A model generated the notes under the pieces. That model ran no database searches and was not told where the DNA came from. It worked only from the letters and a program-made list of their open reading frames with translations. Position numbers and translations under genes: made by a program. From assembly GCA_002104945.1 (NCBI GenBank), contig MCFH01000028.1:434001-498000 (forward strand): DNA of 64,000 bases. The letters are read 5' to 3'. Shown piece after piece: positions 53,969-64,000 of the stretch; the first letter of the stretch is position 1, and the number at the start of each line of letters is the position of its first letter. The stretch is from Piromyces finnis (lineage: Eukaryota > Neocallimastigomycota > Neocallimastigomycetes > Neocallimastigales > Neocallimastigaceae).

Positions 53969-56292
53969 TTTTTTTTAATTTATATTAATTAAATTTATGA
54001 AAAATTATTATTTTTGATATTATTAATTTTGAACTATTTAGCACTTATTAATAACTTTGTATTGTTGATATATTTCCCCTCGCCTTTACTATATTAAATT
54101 TTAATTTAAAGAGATAATATATGAAAAAAAAGTAGATATTTTCAAAGTAATAGTAAAATTACAAATTTATTTGGATATTATAATTTAATTTATACACATA
54201 TAGATATTAAAAAAAAAGATTAGCAGTTAATTTAATAAAAATATTTCGAACATTTGATAGAAATTATATATAATCTTTTCATAATAGTATTATTCATTAA
54301 TAGTAAATCAATTTAAAAAAAGAATTTTATAATCTCTAATTATGTTATGTCTTATTATATAAAATATATTTTTATATATAATTAAATAATGATTATAACA
54401 TATACCTAAAAAGAAGAAAAAATAAACTTTAATAAAATGAAGGGGAATATATTAATAATAAATTTAAATTAACAAATAATAAATTAATTTAAAGAAGAAA
54501 AATTAATCTCCTTTAAACAAAGTTAGTTTAAAAAAATAAAATATTATAGGCTAATAATAATTAAAAATTATTAAGTAAAAAAAAAAAAAAAAAAAAAAAA
54601 GTATACATATGAATATATTTGTATACATATAATGTATACATATAATGTAATGTGTTAATACATTAATGTAAATTTTTAACAGAAAATTTTAAAAAAGATG
54701 ATGAGTTTTTTATTCGTTAAAAATTAACAAATTACATGCAATAATAAATCAATAATAATCTTTAAAAATAAAAATGAAGAATATTAAATAATATATTTTA
54801 TTATTAATTATTAATATTAAAAAAAAAAAAGGATGAATAATAAAAATATGAAAATATATACCTTATTGATTTAACAATTATATATTTAAAATTATCATGC
54901 ATTAGATCAAATTCATTTTAATTTTAATATACGATAATGTATAAAATAAAGGATTATGATTGGGTAATATTAATTCCAATCAATTCGATATATAATTAAA
55001 ATTTTGATTTTAATTATAAAAATAAAAAAATGTTTATTACACATATAATTATTACATTATTTATATATGTATACATAACCAACTTATTAACTTGAAATAA
55101 ATATTAATATTTATTAAGCAACAAATATAATTTTTCTTTTTAAATATGAATTAAATATTTAACTTATATTTGAATAGTGCTTTAATAGTATAATTATAAT
55201 TTATTTTTTATTCTTTTTCTTTATCTTTTTTTATATTAAGAAATGAAGATAGTGAATAGTATTTATAATTAGTATTTATTATTAGTATTGTTATTATTAA
55301 ATAGCCTTATATTCAAAAAAAAAAACTTAACATTTATATTTAATTAATTATTACAATTTATCTGATGATTTTTATAATTATATAATTATTAATCCACAAA
55401 ATACCCAAATATATAAAAAATGATTAATTAATTAAAACTTTACTTATTTTATACATCTTTTTCTTACCCCAAGAAAATTATTAAAGCTTTAAAAGTTATT
55501 GTTACACCAAAAAAATGGAAAAAGTAGATAAAAATTACAAAATCGAGATAAAAATGAAAATTATTAATAAAAATATAATATTAAATACATAGAAAATATA
55601 ATGTTTAAATATATACATAACTGGAATAATAAAAAGGTAGAAATGGCATATAACATCACATAAAAGGTTATTACTAAAAATCTTTTATTATATTCTTTAA
55701 ATATTTATAAAATATTCTTTTTTTTATATTTTTTTCTTCTATTATTTTATAAAAACTTAATTTATAATGCATTCTTTAACATAAAAAAATTGACCAATAA
55801 TATCTAAAAAATTTAATTGAAATTAAAATATCTAATATATATTACGGGTGTAAAGAACACAATTTTTTTTATATTGTTTTCTTTCTTTTATTTTTTGATG
55901 TTTACTCTCAAATAAGGACAAAACCTTTTTTACTTAACATATTTTAAGGTTAAATAATTATTAATTAAAATAACTGCCTATAAAATAAATAGGAAAGATA
56001 ATTATTATCTATTAAACAATATATGATAGTTAATAATAATCTTAATAAATTCAATATTAAAAATTTTTCAAAAAAAAAAAGTATAAATACTGAAAATAAT
56101 TTCAAAAAAAAGTTGTTGTTTTTTTTTTATATATATATAATTATTTATACATTCTTTAATATTTTTTATTTTTACAATAAAAGTAATATTATTATAAATA
56201 TATATATAAATATAAATAAAAAAAATTTTTTATATAAATAATATTAATATTGGTATATATATTATATATAGAATTCTTTTTTTAATTGCACC
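53969..56292. other. AT-rich 2.3-kb spacer between SPB1 and BioY starts
   Basis: No supported coding exon. It holds a small GTATACATATAAT tandem (54621-54646) and a pair of CCAAT-type motifs (TGATTGG 54957-54963 and CCAATCA 54976-54982). The open frame at 56023-56241 is low-complexity N/K/I/Y and lacks coding character. Confidence 0.6.
54621..54646 (+). repeat. 13-bp tandem repeat
   Basis: GTATACATATAAT is present twice head to tail, with a third partial copy (GTATACATAT) at 54601. It contains the palindrome GTATAC. No function evident. Confidence 0.6.
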
Positions 56293-57386
56293 ATGTCTGA
56301 AACCCAAACCGTATACATTACACCAACATTCTCAAGTACTGTTTTAAGTTGTTCAACAACTCAAAGAAGTACAGTTGGTCAACTCCGTAATAGAATTTCA
56401 AAGCAATATCTTGGTATTGTTGATAACTCTGAAAATATTATTTTTGAAGATGATGAAAGAAAATGTTTATTAAAGGATGACGCTATTTTAAAGGATAAAC
56501 AAAAGATTAATCTTTCTCTTCATAATTACCCAACTTATTCTAGTGCTTTATCAAAAAACCTTTCAAACTACTTTGATTTAAAAAATAAAGATAAGTATGA
56601 TACTACTGCTAATGGTAAATATTAAAATTTAATTTCAATATTATAATATAAAATAACTATCGATAATAATTATTATTTTATCAATTGCGAATAATATATA
56701 TAATATATATAATAATATGCAAATTAATAAAATAATTATTTTAATATTTTACAATAAATAACAAATATTAATTGTCTTTTATTTTTTAAAAATATTCAAT
56801 AGAAAAGTTTTCAAAAACTTCTTTAATTATAAACTCTATTTTCATTGTTCTTGGTACTATTTTTATTTCTGTATTTGCCCAAATTTCTTTCCATCTCCCA
56901 ATTGATAAGGAAGTTCCAATTACATTCCAAACCTTTGCTGTTCTCTTAAATGGTGCTGTTCAAAGTCCACTTAACAGCTTTTTATCAAGTGTTCTTTACA
57001 TTTTAGCTGGTTGTATTGGTATTCCTGTTTTTGCTGGCTTTTCTCATGGTGTTTCTTCATTAACTGGTTACAGTGGTGGTTTCTTAATTGGTTTCATATT
57101 CTCTTCTCTTGTTACTGGTTTCCTTTCAAAAAGAGGTTGGGATAAGCAATATCGTAAGATTTGGCTTTCTATGATTATTGGTAACCTTGTTATCTATTTA
57201 TTCGGTTTTTCATGGTTCGCTTACAAAACTAAAAGTTTCTGGGGTGCTTTCCCAAAGGTTGTTTTCCCATTTATTCCAGGTGATCTTATTAAGATTCTTC
57301 TTGCTTCTCTTTTCGTTCCACTTGGATGGAAAATTTTCTATTTCCGTAACAAGAAATTAGAATTAGATATTGAAGAACAAAATTAA
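56293..57386 (+). CDS. bioY: BioY-type biotin transporter with ubiquitin-like N-terminus
   Basis: Two exons (56293-56614, 56803-57386) give 301 residues. Residues 108-301 match bacterial BioY, the biotin-binding S component of ECF transporters: EVPITFQTFAVLLNGAV (144-160), LYILAGCIGIPVFAG (172-186), TGYSGGFLIGF (195-205), IIGNLVIYLFG (232-242) and PFIPGDLIKILLAS (263-276), with about six membrane segments. Residues 1-107 are soluble and resemble a ubiquitin fold: a beta hairpin TVYITPTFSSTVLSCST, a helix STVGQLRNRISKQYL, then IIFEDDERKCLLKDD and KQKINLSL in the places of the ubiquitin IFAGKQLEDG and STLHLVL strands. The only intron lies between the two modules. Biotin uptake is inferred; solitary BioY proteins without ECF ATPases are known to transport biotin in bacteria. 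The C-terminus is charged and cytosolic-looking. Bacterial ancestry of the BioY part is likely. Confidence 0.88.
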
Positions 57387-57959
57387 ATATAATTAATTAT
57401 ATTTATGATTAACAAATTTTATTATATATTTAATTAATGTAATATAGAAAAAAAACGCTTAATCATTATCTATTTGTATACAATAAATTTAGAGTTTTAT
57501 TTTTATTATATTTAATAATTAGAATTACTATTTATTCATCATTTAATATATTTAATAAAAATTCAATAATTTAATAAAAAAATTTCTAAAAAAAATTGAA
57601 GTATTGAGGGTTAGATTTGTATAACAAAAATTAATTAAAGGTTAGGGATAAATTATTTAATAATTATATATTATATAAAAAATTGTTCATATGGTTTTTT
57701 TATTATTAGATTCTAGGTTTCTTCATCCAATTTTTATTGTCAGTCTTTTTTTTTTTTTTTTTACTTTTTTTTCTTAAACAAAAATAAAAGAATCCTATTG
57801 ATTTCCTTTCTTCCTTGTTGCTACAAAAAAATTTCCTTAATGAGCTTAAATTGATAAAAAATATTTATAAAATTAAAATTATTATTTATATTTTCCTTCT
57901 TGATAAAACGTAGAAATTAATAAGGTGGAGCAAAAATATATAAATAAATGGTTTTATTG
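57387..57959. other. 3' flank of BioY gene
   Basis: AT-rich with a T tract near 57748-57774; no gene seen before the LINE-related sequence begins. Confidence 0.6.
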
Positions 57960-58255
57960 TTCATTGAGAGTTTTTTTTTTAACAATATAGTTCCTATCAT
58001 TAGAAATTCTATAAGGCTACTTTTTAACAAGATGAGTAATATACCTAAGGTTATTATGTTATTAGGATGTTTTGCTGCGAATCGTTATGCCAAAGAAATA
58101 TTCTAAATGATTTATATATAGAGTTTAATGTTAAAAACACTTTAAAAAAAATTGTTAAAAGTTAGTGGACACTATATTATCATCCTTTATATTATTTGAT
58201 TTATTAGGTAGAGATATAACCCATATAATAATTTATAGAATTCATCAAACTATTA
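57960..58255 (+). mobile_element. diverged LINE 3'-end fragment upstream of the RT copy
   Basis: This stretch aligns to the 3' end of the LINE copies at 60075-60345 (plus) and 46150-46400 (minus). Shared blocks include CCTATCATTAG and CTACTTTTTAA/CTACTTTTTGA (as in the minus copy), GCCAAAG, AGTTTAATGTTA, AGTGGACACTA and TTATTAGGTAGAGA. It ends abruptly at about 58255, where reverse-transcriptase coding sequence starts. It lacks its own poly-A tail, so it looks like a truncated older copy fused to, or interrupted by, the next one. Confidence 0.7.
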
Positions 58256-60110
58256 TTCATTTTGATTGCAATAATTATCGTGGTATTTCTCTCATCAACG
58301 TAGGTCTTAAAATCATTTCAAAAATTGTAATTAATAGAATTTCAAAGTATGCTCTTTTTCATAATTTTATAAGACCTGAGCAATTTGGTTTTCGCAATAA
58401 AGAAGAATGCATTAGCTTATTTATTTCCATTAGAGAAATCTGTCAAAGAAGAAAATTTAAAGGAAAAGCCACTTATGTTGCTTTTCTTGACCTTAAAAAA
58501 GCATACGACTCAGTTCCTATTTTTAATATCCTTACAAAGTTATATAAATTAGGTATACGTGGTAAGTGTTTTGGCTTTCTCAATAATCTCTACTCTACCT
58601 CAAAAGCTCGTGCACGTTTCTTGGATATGCTTTCCAATGAATTCCCTATCAATCGTGGTGTAAGACAAAGATGTCCTCTTTCTCCTATTCTATTTAATCT
58701 CTTCATCAATGATATTTTAAATAAATGTGAAAGGCTTGGGGTTAGCTTAGGAAATAAACGTTTCTGTGGTGGCCTTTTCGCTGATGACATTGTTCTAATT
58801 GCTCCTAGCAAGAAGAACCTTCAAAAAATGCTCAATCTAGTCCTTGATTGGGCTAATTTAAATGAAATGTCTTTTGGAATAAATAAATGTGCAACTATTG
58901 TTATTAAACCTATCAACTTTAATAGATCCCCTAGTTATGTCGACCCAACATTTTACATCAGTATGTACTCGATTCCAAAGGTTTCTTGCTATACTTATCT
59001 TGGAATCCCATTTGACGAAGATCTCTCTCTGACTTCTATTCTGTCTAATATGTACAAAAAAGTTCAGAAATCTTTATTCTCTTTTAAGAGCTTTAAGAGC
59101 TTCCTCACTAACAATTGTATTCCTATTGGTTTAAAAAATATAGTAATTCATTTCTATATTTTAAGCAAAGTATCTTATTATACTCCTTTACTTGGTTCCA
59201 ACAAAAATAGAACTAGAAGAGTCCAATCTCTTATCAATACTGCTGTTTTTTATAGAGTGTCAATAGCTTTCACAATAAAAGTCTTAATAACAAAGATTTT
59301 GTTTTTGAATAAAATTCATTTATTAGTCTGTATGCTCTTACAAGAGTACAAGAGATATGAAGATTCCTACCCTTTCAGGTATTTGTGCTGCGCAACAAGT
59401 GAAATGCTTTGTTAAATGGAGAAAATCAAATTGTATAATTAAAGATCTCGTCCGTTCTATTCCTTCCATGTCTCATTACTCTTGGGCCAAAGAATCTTGT
59501 TCACTTCATAAGAAGCTTATGAAAATAAATATTAAAAGTACTAAAGATATTAGAGAATACTATTGGAATAATAGTAGCCTAAATAATGGAAGTCAAGCCT
59601 TCAGATATACTAACAACAAATTCCTTAATTCAAATCGCCTAATGCATATCGGTCTCAACAAACCTCACTTAAATTTAGGAATTACCTGGATTATTCGTAT
59701 TCGATGCGGTTATGAATACACTACTTGAATTGCTATTGCCAGTAATAGAGTTACTCCTGACTGCCCTCGTGTCTGTCCATGTTGCGGATATGACGAACAA
59801 TCTTTTTACCATTGGATATTAGAATGTTCTGCATTCTCTGAGTACAGAACTTTTTCATTTTGCTTTCTTGACGATCTTTTTACCCTTTTTTTACAATAAA
59901 TATAAGAATCAATTCATCACATACTTACTCCCTGAAATGGAAGTAAGAAAAACAGTTTATAACTATATTTTTACGTTCCTTCTTGGTGGAACTTTAGCTT
60001 ATGATGAGCTACAAATCGATAAGACGGAACAAAGACATTTGAATGAACAACTTTACAGTTCATCGGGGTCTCATGTTCCATATGTAGAGGGTCTCGCGGC
60101 TTTTTAATAG
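58256..60110 (+). pseudogene. LINE reverse transcriptase, frameshifted
   Basis: Non-LTR retrotransposon reverse transcriptase that is truncated at the start (no endonuclease domain). RT motifs in order: NYRGISLINV, FLDLKKAYDSV (catalytic Asp), RGVRQRCPLSPILFNLF, FADDIVLIA (YADD-type box), KCATIV. A frameshift near 59360-59415 moves the frame. A TGA at 59726-59728 interrupts before the C-terminal zinc-knuckle-like CPCCGYDEQSFYHWILEC, and another shift follows near 59865. The last coding block, containing EQRHLNEQLY, ends early at 60105 because about 30 bp present in the other copies are missing. The element is therefore inactive. Transcription direction is away from BioY. Confidence 0.9.
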
Positions 60111-60535
60111 GTTTAGTAAGACACCTAACGTAATCAAGAGTGCCGACATCGTACCGATATGGCAAAGGAACATTTCTAATGTTCCGTACACAGGGTTCAA
60201 TGTTAGTATTTCTTTGAATAAAAACATTATGAACTCATGGGAGAGTTTAGTGGACACTACACTATCATACCTGATGTTACTTCTTTTTTTTATTTCATTT
60301 AATTTATTAGGTAGGGACCAATCCCACACAGTACAAATTGCAGAGTTCATTGAACTTTTATGCAACTTAAATAATTATTTTATATTATTTATATTTTTAT
60401 TTTTATATATTTTATTATTTTATTTATTTTTTATTATATCAATATGTATTATCACCTAATATTATGTAATAATACAAATTAAATAAATAAATAAAAAATG
60501 TGTATTCTCTTCCTAGTCTAAAAAAAAAAAAAAAA
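60111..60535 (+). mobile_element. LINE 3' untranslated region and poly-A tail
   Basis: Continuation of the RT element. It aligns to the minus-strand copy down to the shared terminus CCTAGTCT followed by 16 A residues (60520-60535), after which a GAAAAAA repeat runs to about 60565. The shared endpoint defines the true 3' end of the family. Confidence 0.85.
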
Positions 60536-61029
60536 GAAAAAAGAAAAAAGAAAAAAGAAAAAAAATTATTCATTTTATTTTTTTTTTTTTTTATAAATTT
60601 TATTGTTATTTTCTTATTTATTCTTTTTAAAAAACTAAATAAATCAAGAAGCATACTTTTTTTCTTGTAAAAAAAAATAAATAACTCTTAATAATTTAAA
60701 GCTAATTTTTTTTTAATACTTTTTTGATTATAATACAGCGGTTATTTAAAATATAATAAATTATAATAATTAAAAATAATTCAATTTAAACTTTTTTTAT
60801 ATATATAAAAAAAAACTTTCATATGTATATTTCTATAATTATTAGTTAATTAACTGAATATCAAAAATGGTCATTATCAATTCAAAATATATTTATATCA
60901 TATTTATATAAATTTATTATAGGAAAGATTATATATAATTGATTCGCTCACTCCAGTCATAGCTTACATTTTATTTTTTACATAAATTAATAATTTAATG
61001 ATGGATATATGTAAAAAGGTTAACAATTT

Positions 61030-61065
<36 letters not shown>

Positions 61066-61253
61066 AAAAAGAATTTAATGTAGTACGAAATGAAATAATG
61101 AAATATATTTGTTTACCCTCCAAAAAAAAAAAAAAAATATAGCTATAAAAATTTTTTGTTTTTATTTTAATTTTATATTGATTTATATACAAATATACTT
61201 TTTCATTTATATAATATATTAAAAGCAAGCAAACAAAAGAAACAATATAAATT
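60536..61253. other. AT-rich spacer after the LINE
   Basis: Poly-A/GAAAAAA tract, then A/T sequence with a T run of about 30 near 61030-61060. No gene recognised. Confidence 0.6.
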
Positions 61254-61629
61254 ATGAATAATTTCCTTGAAAATCAATTGAAACCTGTATTTGGAATTAT
61301 CCAAATTAAAAATACTTTTCTTAAGAATGGAAGAAAATATTTATACTACTATTAAATTAAAAAAGAATAAAAATCAAGATAGTAAGCTCTATTATATTTA
61401 TTTTATTGCGATAGTAATTGATGGTAATATATTATATATTAGTCAACCATTTACTACCATGAGTCATAAGCAATTTTGTAAGAGGAATAAAGATAATTAT
61501 TTTTACAATTTATCTAAATATAATAATAATAAAACTGTACAATGTTATTATGATAATGTTTTATTTCAAAAAACTAAGAATGAATTCAATAATATATTAA
61601 ATTTTAAAATCAATTTTTGTATTTTTTAA
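61254..61629 (+). pseudogene. possible frameshifted hypothetical gene
   Basis: A coding-like stretch opens with ATG at 61254 (MNNFLENQLKPVFGIIQIK) and stops at 61355. A second frame overlaps it and continues to 61629 with protein-like content (LYYIYFIAIVIDGNILYISQ, then FTTMSHKQFCKRNKDN). The switch suggests one gene with a frameshift, or an unrecognised intron. No family recognised and no membrane or catalytic motif is evident beyond a hydrophobic patch. It could also be chance in A/T-rich DNA. Confidence 0.35.
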
Positions 61630-61692
61630 AAAAAAATTAATATTCACAAGATAAGTAATAATACATTATTACAAATTTTAAAAGAATACACA

Positions 61693-62193
<501 letters not shown>

Positions 62194-63374
62194 TAAATGA
62201 TGATATAAATAGTTATCAATTAGGAATAAATTTTCACAAAAATAATATTAATAAATAATAATAATATATTAATTTTTGTATTGTAATATCATCATCAATA
62301 TTTTGAAGAAAATAAATAAATTATGTTATATTTAACATATAACATAAATATTATTTTAATAATCTTGTATAAATGGATAATACATATATAATATATATAA
62401 ATTTTTAACGATTAAATTAAAAGAAAAAGAATATTTATTAAAATTTTATTATATATTATTTTTTACAATTTTTATTATCCAATATATTATTATGAAAGAA
62501 GAGTGGTACAAAAAAATTATAATAAATATATATATATTTTTTTTATAAAATTATTTGTATTTAATGATAATAATAAAAAAAAGGACATGCTTTTAAAGTT
62601 TTAAAGTTTTTAAAAGCTAGAGAGGACGCATCAATTGATTGGAAAAAATAATTTATTAAATTTTGTTATTGCTAGTTAAAATAATTAGATTAATGAAATA
62701 ATGGCTTATATTTAAATATATTAACAAACAAAAGATGTAAATTAAATTTATATTAATTTACTACATGTTTTACAAACCTATCAATTTATGTATTTGTATT
62801 AAATTAATGTAAATGTATTAGCTATTTAATTATTTGTGATATAGAATCAAGCCACAAATAAGAAAAAAATTTTCTTTATTTTAAATTGTCATAGCCTATC
62901 ATATATTAATAATTTAATATATTAATAAATTTTAAATATTATAAATCAATATAAGTTTAAAAAATAAGATGAAATAAACAACATAAAATTTCATTTTAAT
63001 TATAAATATTATTAAAAATATATAATTAAAAATATTCATTTTAAAATAACGCTAATAATATTTTAAAAAATGTATATATTAATAAAAAGTGAAATATGTA
63101 CTTTTTTTTTCTTATTTAAATCTCCAAGAAATATATATATATTTTCTTATTAAAATTTTTATATATAAATCATTATATATTGACAGTAAAAATTAAATCA
63201 TTTTATTTATTACATACCAATATTTCTATTTTATGTTCAAATTACATATTATTTTTATATTATTATAAACTTTAATCATTAATATATATTTAAATAAAAA
63301 AAGATAAAAAGTTCATCAAAAAAGTTTATTTTTTAAGAAAACTATATAAGTTTAAATATTTCACTACGCAAATG

Positions 63375-63408
<34 letters not shown>

Positions 63409-63560
63409 TTAAATAAATATTTTTAAATACCTTAAATTACCAAAATATTTAATAAAGGTGAATATTAAATAATATATATTAATTAAAAAAAAAATCTAAA
63501 TGATTTTTATTTTTTATTTGTTATCTATAGCAAAAAAAAAAAAAATAAAAAAAAAAAAAA
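62194..63560. other. AT-rich region with decayed coding-like scraps
   Basis: Mostly A/T. Between about 62490 and 62870 short segments look protein-coding, notably one ending KAREDASIDWKK before TAA at 62649-62651, but no joined reading frame can be made. A T tract of about 30 lies near 63374-63403. A poly-A run immediately precedes the ATG at 63561. Confidence 0.5.
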
Positions 63561-64000
63561 ATGAATTTTCTACAAATTCATTGCGAAATTGACGATATAA
63601 ATAAAGGTCATGAAAATGCTGAATTTAGAAAATATCTTAAACAACTTCGAGATGAAAATAATGAAAAAGACGTTAAAAAATCTAAAAATCCGTTTATTAT
63701 TTATATTCCTTATATGCAGAAAAACGGTGGTGTAAAAGTAATAGAACGCAAATTTTTATTTAATATTGGAAAAGAACTTAATATTGAAAGTATATACTAC
63801 TTTCAATTGAAAATAAATTGTAAAAACCAAACAACTACAGATAAAATTATTAATAGTTTGACTAATCTGAAAATGGAAGAGCTCGACGTTGAAAATATTG
63901 AATTTAAAAATGGTGAATTTTCAATTGAATGCGAACCAGATGGAAATATACTCTATTTTATAATAATGAAAATTTCAGGATCGTATTATATTTTATCTGC
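63561..64000 (+). CDS. hypothetical protein, partial at window edge
   Basis: An open frame of 146 complete codons runs from ATG 63561 to the end of the window with no stop. The protein begins MNFLQIHCEIDDINKGH and continues with mixed alpha/beta-looking sequence (NPFIIYIPYMQKNGG, KFLFNIGKELNIE, LKMEELDVENIEFKNG). Codon content (CGA, GAC, GTT, TGC, CTC, GAG) is clearly richer than the flanking DNA, which supports coding. The ATG directly follows a long poly-A stretch. No signal peptide or recognised motif, and no family identified. It could belong to a lineage-specific protein family. Confidence 0.6.
   Translation, partial: MNFLQIHCEIDDINKGHENAEFRKYLKQLRDENNEKDVKKSKNPFIIYIPYMQKNGGVKVIERKFLFNIGKELNIESIYYFQLKINCKNQTTTDKIINSLTNLKMEELDVENIEFKNGEFSIECEPDGNILYFIIMKISGSYYILS

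Noticed and set aside
56023-56241. Separate small gene before BioY
   Set aside because: Low-complexity N/K/I/Y frame with no codon bias; more likely BioY leader or promoter DNA.
60439-60654. Minus-strand frame of Phe/Lys runs
   Set aside because: Encoded by the LINE poly-A tail and GAAAAAA repeat read backwards.

Overview
The window is extremely A+T-rich eukaryotic DNA (long A/T homopolymers, AAT microsatellites, short GT-AG introns, AT-only spacers). It fits an anaerobic gut fungus (Neocallimastigomycota), although the genus cannot be told. The best markers are an intronless GH48 cellulase with two fungal dockerins (46946-49222) and flagellar genes (a full-length HYDIN at 18020-33698 and a kinesin-13 at 42614-45387), as expected for a zoosporic fungus. 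Intron-containing gene models were built by hand. Each main model keeps reading frame across all its splice junctions, and this was used as the main check.

Layout: a small two-exon gene (2130-2457, minus); a long AT-only stretch with an 80-bp tandem repeat (4177-4497); NOL8-like nucleolar RRM protein (6339-10061, plus); eIF2-gamma (10942-12969, minus); pyroglutamyl peptidase I (13943-14829, plus); Aha1 Hsp90 activator with 10-nt and 6-nt microexons (15066-16804, minus); HYDIN (plus); a compact two-domain AAA ATPase (34009-36444, minus); thymidylate synthase (36608-37780, plus); Rok1/DDX52 DEAD-box helicase (38036-40795, minus); kinesin-13 (plus); a 5'-truncated LINE copy with a 13-bp target-site duplication (45956-46532, minus); GH48 cellulase (minus); Spb1 rRNA methyltransferase (50813-53968, minus); a BioY-type biotin transporter with an apparent ubiquitin-like N-terminal domain (56293-57386, plus); a decayed LINE reverse transcriptase preceded by a second LINE 3' end (57960-60535, plus); broken Asn-rich genes (61254-62193); and a gene running off the right edge (63561-64000, plus).

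From NOL8 to kinesin-13 nine consecutive genes alternate strand, so every neighbour pair is divergent or convergent. Three genes serve ribosome biogenesis (NOL8, ROK1, SPB1), one translation initiation (eIF2-gamma), one chaperone function (AHA1), one dTMP synthesis, two flagellum/microtubules, and one extracellular cellulose breakdown through the fungal cellulosome. Two genes look bacterial in origin by family: GH48 and BioY.

The most unusual item is the ubiquitin-like/BioY fusion, whose only intron lies between the two modules. Other points worth a look are the microexons of AHA1, the AAA ATPase with no N-terminal domain, a CACGTG site in a 163-bp divergent promoter, and the LINE copies.
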